The position numbers and the translations under genes are program-made. From contig OW203768.1 in the NCBI GenBank assembly GCA_934045905.1, forward strand, positions 2,260,316-2,324,315: 64,000 bases of DNA. Reading direction: 5' to 3'. Below are positions 1 to 8,621 of this stretch, piece by piece. Positions within the stretch are counted from its first letter, which is position 1. Every line of letters begins with the position of its first letter. This stretch comes from Leuctra nigra. Lineage: Eukaryota > Arthropoda > Insecta > Plecoptera > Leuctridae. The notes beneath the pieces are model-generated. The model made no database searches and was not told where the DNA came from. It saw only the letters and a list, made by a program, of their open reading frames with translations.

Positions 1-2
1 TG

Positions 3-212
3 TTGCGAATATATCGCCAAAATGTGTTTCAATCACTGAATAGGCACAGGTATGAGGACATTGTAGGCATTCAGAAAGAAAATAAACTACAGATTCCATC
101 AGAAGTAGTAGATTTCTGTGATTCCTACTTGGATAATAAGATGAATGATGTTATGGAGAGGAGAATCAACTTTAGAATTAGTATACTTAAGCAGAGCTTT
201 GTTAATCCTTAG
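3..212 (+). CDS. possible 3' end of an unidentified coding region
   Basis: A frame is open from the window edge to a TAG at 210-212, giving about 69 residues. The composition is protein-like, with charged and hydrophobic residues mixed (for example EVVDFCDSYLDNKMNDVMERR). I do not recognise a domain. The frame may continue upstream of the window, so no start can be chosen. Openness over 210 bases in AT-rich DNA is weak evidence, and a chance ORF or transposon remnant is equally possible. Confidence 0.2.
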   Translation: MRIYRQNVFQSLNRHRYEDIVGIQKENKLQIPSEVVDFCDSYLDNKMNDVMERRINFRISILKQSFVNP

Positions 213-355
213 ATTAGTCTATAGTTTCTCATTGATTTACCAACCTACAGTCGAAGTAAACAGGAAGTACAAAAGTGGCATAAACATTCCGTACCTACTT
301 CACAACAGCATCAAAAGATTTTGACTACATTATGGCAAATGTACGGACCTTCCAG

Positions 356-566
356 TATCGACCATATTGTTGGAGGAGGAAAGAGTGTACGACTTGTTGC
401 ATTGCGCAGGTATCAACATCAACGGAGGTCGCCGCAACTCCAGCTCCGTGGAGCGGGAGGTGAAGTACTCCCCCCTCAACCCCGCCCCCTCGTGCAGCTG
501 GCCTCCAGGGATGATGTGCGTGCCCGGCGTTGCCCGGAACCTGCAGATCCTGCGCTGGCATTGCAG
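356..566 (+). CDS. candidate internal exon, unidentified protein
   Basis: This GC-rich block in AT-rich DNA lies between an acceptor-like TTCCAG (350-355) and a donor CAG|GTAC (566/567). The frame (tcg at 358, ending tgc-ag) is open throughout and encodes about 70 residues, including VYDLLHCAGININGG and SWPPGMMCVPGVARN. GC-rich third positions distinguish it from the flanks. I do not recognise the family. The reverse strand is also open across most of the block and looks protein-like, so the strand is uncertain; the plus strand is preferred for its two splice-site matches. No neighbouring exon was identified. Confidence 0.35.
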
Positions 567-713
567 GTACAACAGACTTCTACTATATCATATGTCTTGG
601 GCAGGTACAACAGACTTCTACTATATCGCATGTCTTACGGGCAGGTACAACAGACTTCTACTGTATCGCATGTCTTGTGGGCAGGTACAACAGACTTCTA
701 CTATAACCACCCA
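563..713 (+). repeat. four tandem ~40-bp repeats, each carrying a splice-donor-like CAG|GTACAA
   Basis: The end of the candidate exon and the start of its putative intron are repeated four times, with GCAGGTACAACAGACTTC at about 563, 601, 641 and 681 (periods 38, 40, 40). Copies differ by a few substitutions; the last is partial. Every copy keeps the donor-like sequence. Confidence 0.85.
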
Positions 714-2223
714 CAATACGCTCCAGGGCCCGGATTCACAAAGCTTTTCCTCCCGGGGGTTTTAAAATAAACCAACTTCTTTCGCAGCTTATTAGATACA
801 CCAAAGTGGAGTAAACCATCAATCCCCCCTTATTGGAATCCCCCCTTATTGGAATTCCCCCTTAGGGCAGATATAACAGACATCCAGTGGTCGAATTGGA
901 GGGGGGAGGGATGGCATCCTTCCATTGGGAATATATTGATAGTTCTACTTCTATCCCCCATGAGAGAGTAACTGTAAAAACAGCACTATACCTATACTTC
1001 AAAATAATATCATTTTTATAGATTTAACAATTTTAGCCTCTGTAAACGCTATTTGGCGAGGTAAAAATAGGCTAAAATAGCATCAAAATCGCGTAGAAAC
1101 GCATCAAATTTATTCTAAATTTTAAAATAAATCTGGGGCTGAGTGCCCCTGCATGAAGCAGGGAAGTTTAGAACCAAGCAAACATAAACGGTTTCAAAAC
1201 GTGAATCTCAAGAATTGGCCTTCTGGCGTTACTGAATCTGCCAAATTCTTAAAAGTTTGAACTAGTTCCAAAGGGATTGCAAAGGGATATGCATATTCTT
1301 TCTATAGGTAATTTTCATATGTGTAACAAAACCTAGAATTATTTATCTCCATATTTCTGAAGATGATCTAAATGGGAACGAGCGATTAGGTGGTGGGATC
1401 TTGTCGCTACTTGGCAAGATCCTGGCGGCATCTGTGGGTGGGATAAAGAACTGATTGACCTGCAATGGAATCATGCCTATGTGATCGTGTGTGGGGTGTG
1501 TTAATATGAGTCTGATTGGCGTGTAACTCGCGTGTAACGTCAAAAGCACTCACGGAAACTTATAAGTCACCTAGATTTACATGCAGCTATCACTAGGAAA
1601 ACGCTCTGTGTAACGCGTTGATAAGCGAGCACGGATACGTGCAACACCTCGAACCATAATTAATAATATACGTAAAACAATTGAAATCTAGAAGCACGAT
1701 CCATTAAATTATATTAAAAAAATGAATTTGCTTCTCATTGCAAGTAACACTACACTCATGTGTATTTATTGGAATATTTAGGTATTATGGATCAATACAA
1801 AATAAAAATACATAGATTCAATCCACAAAATAGACCATTATCTAAGTGCTAATATGAGCAAACCTAAGTTAAGAAATATTATCCAAACAGACCGTTCCGT
1901 TTAATAGAGCTTACCTAACACATTGCTTACCTAACATAAACCTAACTCGTTGGATCTATAAGAAACATATCGACTAAATAAATAAAATATTTTATAAAAT
2001 TAATTTCAATTAACAACTAACCAAACTGTTTCTACAATCAAGCAGACTTGCCGGTCTACAAATAATTAGCTCAACCTTTAAAAGGATTTAAAGTAAGACT
2101 GCATGTTAAAACTCTTGTAATAACCTATACCTACATTAATTACATCTTCTTCAAGAAAATAATATAAAACCTAAGTATAACCTAGCAGGTATTGCTATAA
2201 CTATATATCATACCGTAAAACGT
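714..2223. other. no gene seen; AT-rich intergenic DNA
   Basis: No reading frame with protein-like composition or convincing splice pair was found. A word near 1600-1640 (cgcgttgataagcgagc) recurs in reverse orientation near 61640 and, diverged, near 57250, so it belongs to a dispersed repeat. Confidence 0.5.
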
Positions 2224-2776
2224 ATTCGCACAACCAAGATCAGTTCTGCACTCTAGTGGTAGAGATGTGGTACTAGAGGAAAGGGTTCAACATTCAATTA
2301 TCCATAAGGAACCTGTAGAGTTTGGATACCTCTACATCATACACTATTAAACATAGAACCATAAAAATTGTAAGTAGTATAGAAAAGATTATGCTTATTC
2401 GATCTGTCACCTCAGAAATGCATTTATTGTGTCTAAATAATTATAAAATAACTTTCCGTATGAAGCTAATACGGCTTATACTGTAGCCTGATTGGTCTGT
2501 TGAACCATTTCCTGTACTTTGATTGGCTGCTGCATTTCATGTTTGCATGATAATTACGCTGCAATTTAACCTCGGAGAAAAATTCTGAGGCGACAGATCG
2601 ATAAAGCATAATCTTTTCTATACTCGTTACTTTTTTCAGGGTTCTATGTTTAATAGTGTATGAAGTAGAGGTATCCAAACTCTACAGGTTCCTTATGGAG
2701 AATTGAATGTTGAACCCTTTCCTCTAGTACCACATCTCCACCACTAGAGTGCAGAGCTGATCTTGATTGTGCGAAT
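2224..2776. mobile_element. fold-back / long-TIR MITE, 194-bp arms
   Basis: The left arm 2224-2417 and right arm 2583-2776 are inverted copies of equal length (194 bp) around a 165-bp centre. The outer ends are ATTCGCACAA... and ...TTGTGCGAAT. The arms are highly similar, with scattered mismatches. There is no ORF of note. A non-autonomous DNA transposon is inferred from this architecture; I could not define a target-site duplication. Confidence 0.8.
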
Positions 2777-2935
2777 TCTAACAATAAAATAGATAGGCAG
2801 CTGCTTGCTTCCGAGCTGTTTTGAATGGGGCGCATCGAGCGGCCGCAACGGACTCCTCGAACCTACAATGCTATTTATATGGGAAAACATGATTTTTTTT
2901 TTATTTATGGACGGATCTTTCTCAAAAACTATACA

Positions 2936-3110
2936 GGTCTAAGTTAGTATGAGATGAAGGTGTGTGCAAAATTTCAGATCGATACGTTGACCGGTGCGAC
3001 GTGGGTTGAACCAGCAAAAAAAACAAAAAAACAAACAAACACACACACAGAGAAAGTGCCGCAAGAGTCAAGTGGAGACGCTCGCTTCGCTCGCTTAACA
3101 ATGTGAGCAA
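2936..3110 (+). repeat. dispersed 'caaaatttcag' repeat, 3' end copy
   Basis: The segment runs from a gtgtgcaaaatttcagatcg block through an A/C-rich stretch (aaacaaacaaacacacac) to a tail with 'gctcgcttcgctcgctt'. Related blocks occur at 6980-7470, 54600-54720, 29630-29740 and, reversed, 56640-57110. The A-rich spacer and shared 3' portion suggest the 3' end of a LINE or SINE family; no coding region remains. Confidence 0.5.
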
Positions 3111-6077
3111 TCAGGGAGTAAATCCCGAGTCCTAACATTGATTAGGTAATATATTTTACATGTTTATTAGCTACAAGTATAGATAGTGACATTTAAATAT
3201 CATTCTACTAATCATTTATTCACGATTGTTAAAGAAAGTTTGGATTTCTATTTGTTTCTCATGAGTGACACCGATATTCACAAATAAATAATTATAAATA
3301 AATAATAAATTCTCATTCATCTGATAAATGATCCAGCTACTAACTAATGTAATCGTACGAACAGTCATTGATCACGTGCTAAGTGCGCAGGCGTGCCACA
3401 TCAATAAACCTGTGATTTACATGTCTTATGAAATTGTCCGGTACTTAGTGTCGAGGCGTGGCTTTGCGACGACTATTTGTCGCGCTAATAGTGCATATGG
3501 TGACGTCATAGCATGTCTTGTCGAGTGCATTGGCGATGCAGTGATGACGTCATTTGCAACAAGCTCGTGTCAGAGGCGAAGTTATCGTCAATGCACTCCG
3601 ATGGAGGGTTTATTGGAACTGGTTCAGTCATTAGCTTGGCTTCGGGATTGTGAAGAACACACATTAGTTTTATATTATTGGATATTTCAATTTTACACAA
3701 AAGCAAGGATTATAATACTTTATTTTATTTTTTAGATGTAATTTAATAATTTTGTATTATTTTGTGGGGCGTCCTGATTAAAAAGTGAAGTCCACCACCG
3801 TTTGAAGTGACTTGTAAAATGATTTCGAACGATGGTTTCAAACAGCATAAATTGTCCGTATAATATCGATGATTGCTCCTTAAGTTATAGACAGATTTGT
3901 CTTAAAATTGTCAAAATTACCTATAATATTAGACCTAATGACCATGCAAAATTTTAAGTTGATCGGTCAAACGTGTTCAATTTTAATTGGCAATCACTCA
4001 CAGGATCTCGTTCAAAAACTATAGACAATATGACAGTTCTTATGACAATTTAGTTGAGTGTGCAAAAAGGAGGGACAAGCAATATAATCACGGTCTTCTG
4101 GAAATTTCAACAAATTTGCAAAGAAATTCGAATTTCTAGAAGGCCGTTTCACCATGGCAACGCTATTTTACATGTAAAACTGCACTTTTCAGATGGAAAA
4201 ACGTAAAAATAAAGCAGTAAATCCCTCATTGCTCGGTAAAACGTCCATAAAAGTATACATTTAAAAATTTTATAATAAAATATTGCATCTGATATTGTAG
4301 TTTTTTTTAATAATTCTATCATATTCTATAAGTGGGAAAGTAGATTAATACACCGTTAAAAAATATTACCATTACTTTTTCCGTATGGTCGCAATGTTAA
4401 ACAGAGAAAAAACTATAAACTTTGAAGCGATATATCTCGAAAATTAGTTCACGTTGACCACTTTTTCTTGCCAGATTATGATGAAGAACATACATATATA
4501 TGCCAAATTTGAACGATTTCTCACGAAGAGGAAACTCGGAGATTCCTCCTTAACAAAAAAAATATATAGGTAAACAAATAAACAAACAAGCAAGAAAAGG
4601 ATGTCCTAGTCGAGTTCCAAGTGTGTGAATGGAATGGAAAGGCGTCTGATTCCACCTCCGCCGCCACAAACACACCTATAGTGTCATTGACGCGCGATCC
4701 GAGGCGACGTGAACGGCGATTCAGATGCTTTTACGACGCCATATAACTCCTCGGCATCATCCGCGCCGGAGTTATGACACCACTTTCAGAGCCGGCCGAT
4801 AAACACGAGGGTTTACGACACGTTGCACAATCGCGGGGGTTATTATTCAAGTCGCGGTGTCGATCGACAATGTCTCGTGCACTTTCACGGGATTGTGCGC
4901 TTCATGAGCAGTTTCATGACCTATTGTGGGTTTAGTGGCTACAACCACAATAGGTTCAAGATATTGTTGCACTTTCACGACAAGTCTTTTATATAGAGCG
5001 TTTGAATTGATTTCTGTTCAGCAAAGTCGTAGACTTCCCGTTCATAAAACCCAAACCTGAGAGTTCCAAACTGTCTTCTAAATATTGTGAAACAATCATC
5101 GACAAGTATTTTATAGAACTATGATATAGTGCCAATGAGTCCATTTTTTCACTTTTTTAAAAGTATATCTGTTACAGAATCTGGAAAATTAAAAAAATAT
5201 TTATTTTTTATATCATTAGAATAATACCTCATTACGGCTCGTGATTGGCTAACGCAAACGTCACGCGTTGACGTTGTAGCGTTAGCCAATCGGAAGCAGA
5301 CGTTGAAAGTCAAGCGTCGATGTTGTAATGTAGCGTTAGCAAACAGGAATACAAGTCCATTCACGAGTATAAATTAGGCGTATGTCTTCAAACATTTAAA
5401 TAAAACCGTTTATATTTCGAAATCGAATCTGCTAAACATTTCAGAGAGAGAGATGATAATAGAACAGAGAGAATAAAAAGTGGGTGGAATTTTAACGAGT
5501 CAGGCGCAATAAAATAAGTCTGAAGATCTGTGAATTTAATTGCCGTGGACGTGTGTGAGATCTGATAGGCCGTGTGTGGTGATCTGGTAGGCCGAGCAAG
5601 GTGTGTGGATGGTCTCCTATCTCCGGCCACTGATCTCAAGGTACCTCCACTTCGTTGGGGTGGATAGAGCATTGAATCCCTTTAACATTGGTCGCAGTGA
5701 AGTTGAAATAGTGTGACAGAGACAGAAGATGTGCGACAAAGACAGAAATAAAAATGTTCCTTTTCAAGGTCATAACAGCCTTCTACACGATCAGAATAAT
5801 TTCTAAATCAACTGAGTTTTCAAGTCAATTCAAGTGGGCGGTGAAAGTAAAATGGCTGCTTACTGAATTTTGACATAATAACAAACATACACTTCGAAAC
5901 TATTCTAGTATATAGCATTATTGTAAGCAGAAGTGTTATTTATTGCTTTACATATTTAGTAGCTATTACGAGAACACAGTGTTGTTATTGAAGGCTGGTA
6001 AAAATTAAAGTATTTCTTAATGTAAGGTTAGGAATAACCTCTCGGCACTTTTTATTTTCTGGGTAGTACCTACGGGT
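3111..6077. other. intergenic DNA, no gene supported
   Basis: The longest frame here (3328-3735, + strand) has no recognisable domain. The segment holds two perfect TGACGTCA (CRE-type) palindromes near 3501 and 3543, a diverged 'gaccatgcaaaatttt' repeat near 3940, a moderately GC-rich patch at 4620-4880, a small hairpin at 4919-4955 and a strong hairpin at 5244-5290. Confidence 0.5.
5244..5290. repeat. perfect 12-bp-arm hairpin with inverted CCAAT and CGTCA motifs
   Basis: attggctaacgc (5244-5255) is repeated inverted as gcgttagccaat (5279-5290). The loop contains a second near-palindrome, aacgtca...tgacgtt. A diverged partial copy of the right half follows at about 5310-5343. The arms hold CCAAT-box cores and the loop CRE half-sites; regulatory use is speculative. 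Confidence 0.6.
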
Positions 6078-6435
6078 GTGACTACGATCCCGACAGCCGG
6101 GACTTTCAGGTTAAAAAAATAGTCCCGACCGTAGGTTTTACTGGGCAGCCTAAGGAATAAAACTCTCTATGGGTAGACAAATTCGAACTGGGCAACTTAA
6201 AAAAAATAACTCTATGGTTAGGCAGAATTAAAACTTGTGAAAATTACAAATAAAAAAAAATGTGCTCCCGGCCGGATTCGAACCGACGACCTCTTGCACC
6301 GTGGTCCAGCACGCTATCCATAGCGCCATCTGGACGGTCATACTGAAAGCCGTTCTTAACCAGTATATAAATAAACAAGGCCAGTCGGGACTATTTTTTT
6401 AACCTGAAAATCCCGGCTGTCGGGATTTTAGTCAC
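6078..6435. mobile_element. MITE-like element with ~50-bp TIRs enclosing a tRNA-like sequence
   Basis: The arms 6081-6129 and 6384-6432 are inverted copies (about 46 of 49 positions match), built on CCCGACAGCCGGGA and a T7/A7 run; the match continues outward as GTGACT on both sides. The 254-bp interior carries the tRNA-like sequence at 6263-6340 (minus strand). No transposase is present. The element is read as non-autonomous; target duplications are not clear. Confidence 0.75.
6263..6340 (-). tRNA. tRNA-like sequence (Arg-type), probably a pseudogene
   Basis: On the minus strand, a D-arm-like GGCGCTATGGATAGCG is followed by an anticodon-arm region containing CCACGG, then a good T arm with B box GGTTCGAATCC. 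The D arm and loop resemble tRNA-Arg(ACG). However, the base before the anticodon is C rather than the required U33, and no 5' acceptor strand pairs with the 3' end CGGGAGC. It is therefore a decayed or SINE-type derivative. Its position inside an inverted-repeat element supports capture or a tRNA-derived origin. Confidence 0.5.
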
Positions 6436-6979
6436 TACTAGGTAACCTAGTAAAGTAACGACCTCACTACCTTATCATAGAAATATAACTTCGACCTTAA
6501 TGACGAATCCAGTTTAGTGTGAAACACTAGACATATTGACACCAATGACATATAACTTAATAAGAGTATGTAGTAATTGGTGAAGCAGTGAAGAGATGGA
6601 TGTATGGATGGAACAACAACTCGATTGTTGAATACAGACCAATTGTATAGGTATACCTATTTTATCTGCTCAATAAAATACTTTATTATTATTAATACCT
6701 ATTATATTAGCTTTGTTCGTCGGGCTGCTCGGAACTGCTCCAAGTAGTTTGGTGATTGTGTTCGTTGAAGTTGGAACATGCAGATCAGTGGTTCGTTAGC
6801 GCACTGCACATGAAGTAGGGCTGGTGCAAGTTGAAACAACTTCTGTTCAGAGCAAGCCCAATGAACACACCTACTGTCACTAGACTAGTGTGATCTCATA
6901 GTGATTCGATGCTTAGATATGTGCTTGTAGGAAATATTGCAGTGTTACAAGTTCTCGGAACTCCGACTCAATTGAATAA

Positions 6980-7470
6980 TGTCATGAGCCGTGATTTGGT
7001 ACTTTTCTGTAAATCTCCTTTAACAGCTCTTTCAAAACTCTTAAAATGAATGGCAATAAGTATATAGTACTTGACTGATTGGGCTGAAAATGTGTAAAAT
7101 ATATGATACTGTTGATCTTGATCACCATGCAAAATTTCAGTCCTTGATCGTTTGATTCTCGACATTATCATATTTTTTTTGAAATTTAAACTATCAGCTG
7201 ATGATGTAGCTGAACCTTTGTAAATTTTTATAAATTGTTGCTATTAATGACCATGCAAAATTTCAGATTGATCGAATTAACCATTGATAAGATTTTTTTT
7301 TAAAATTGGAACCAATTTGAATGAATTGCAAAACAAAATGTGTAGGCAAACTCCTGAGATGGTGTTTATTGCGTGCAAAATTTCAGTTCGTTCAGAGAAA
7401 CGGTGCGACCTAGGACAGGAAAAAAACAAAAAAAGAACAGAGGTGCTTGCCAGAAGAGTGAAAAAGAGAA
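6980..7470 (+). repeat. dispersed 'caaaatttcag' repeat, longer copy
   Basis: It contains 'gatcaccatgcaaaatttcag' type blocks at about 7120, 7250 and 7375 and a C-terminal-like tail (aacagaggtgcttgccagaag). The same order occurs reversed at 56640-57110, so both derive from one family. The three block copies suggest internal tandem or nested structure. Small ORFs here on both strands come from the repeat and are not reported as genes. Confidence 0.5.
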
Positions 7471-7746
7471 CCTCGCCCAATACATTTTTGAGAATGGCAG
7501 TTTATTTCTTTGAAGAATGATTACATCTTTATATTTCCATTATTGAACCTGGCTTCATAAGACTTTTTACATTTATAGGTAAACACACCTTAATATGTTA
7601 GGTAAATTTTTTACATTTATATACATTTATACATTAATACATCACCACATGATGCGAGAGAGAAAAAGCGACCCATTAATAGTAGGTAGTACCTAAGTGA
7701 TCAAGATGAATTACTACTCATTTCTGATTCAAAGCAGCTCATTAAA

Positions 7747-8600
7747 ATGACTGGACCGACAGTAAATCCGAACACTGGCAACTTGCCATCTGGTTCAATG
7801 CCTAATGCACAATCGATTACGAATTCAAGCTATAGTTATCAAGTAACGCCACCTGAACCATTCATTTCATTCTGTTGACTGGATGAGGTGGAAAAGAAGA
7901 TTCGAAAGGTTTAGAAGTTCAGGGCTTCATTTCAACTCTGGCGAAGATCAGGTCAACAACCGAACCTCATTGGAGACTGTGTAGACAACATTCTTTCGTC
8001 ATTCAAACTTTTGTTGGAACACCAACATGATTACGAGATTTTTGTTCCTAAGTCCGAAACACATTTCATTTCGCGCATTAACATCATATGAACGAGCTAA
8101 TTTTCTTCATGCGCGAACATAAGCAAGGTGAGTCGGTGGATGAATACATCACCGAGGTGCATATCTGTGTTGTCAATGCAATTTTGGGTTGATGCAGGAT
8201 GAATTAATATGAGATAGGTTGGTTTTTGGCTTACTGGACCACCATTTACGTGAGAGAATGCAATTAGATAGTGATTTGACTCTGGCAAAAGCCACTATAA
8301 TGGTTCACAGTCTGCTCAGAATAAAGCATCAGTCAGAAACTATGTATTCAGATGGTGTCCATCAAGTCTACAAATCCACAGACCAGCATAAACCTAAATT
8401 CAAAGTTAATAAAGCAAAACAAGATTCTTCCAAGAAATTCTTCCAAGAACTGCCAAAGAGTAGGTCATGCAGTGATCGTTTGTTTATCTTCTGCAAAAGC
8501 TTGGGATCTACACAAAGTAACGACTGAAGAAAATGAAGAGAAACGCTCTTCACATCAGTCAGATAGAGGCCAAGTCAGCTAAATTGGTTCTGTGGAAAGC
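7747..8600 (+). pseudogene. degraded Ty3/gypsy retrotransposon gag
   Basis: Pieces of a gypsy-type Gag can be read in order but in shifting frames. They are an ATG at 7747 leading into a PPEPF motif, W-x2-W-x3-FERF at about 7880, ERANFLH at about 8087, GESVDEYITEV at about 8127-8160, LRERMQLDSDLTLAKA at about 8246-8295 and a partial zinc knuckle NCQRVGHAVIVC at about 8440-8475. Such an order is typical of Gag capsid plus nucleocapsid. Several frameshifts and stops make it non-functional; no protease, RT, integrase or LTR was seen. It ends where the oppositely oriented transposase gene begins. Confidence 0.75.
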
Positions 8601-8621
8601 CCTGGAAATACATCTGAAGTG

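Noticed and set aside
3328..3735. 135-residue plus-strand ORF
   Set aside because: No recognisable domain or splice context; it ends in an AT-rich hydrophobic run typical of chance frames.
5388..5672. 94-residue minus-strand ORF
   Set aside because: No domain, low-complexity Ser/Leu-rich composition and no splice support.
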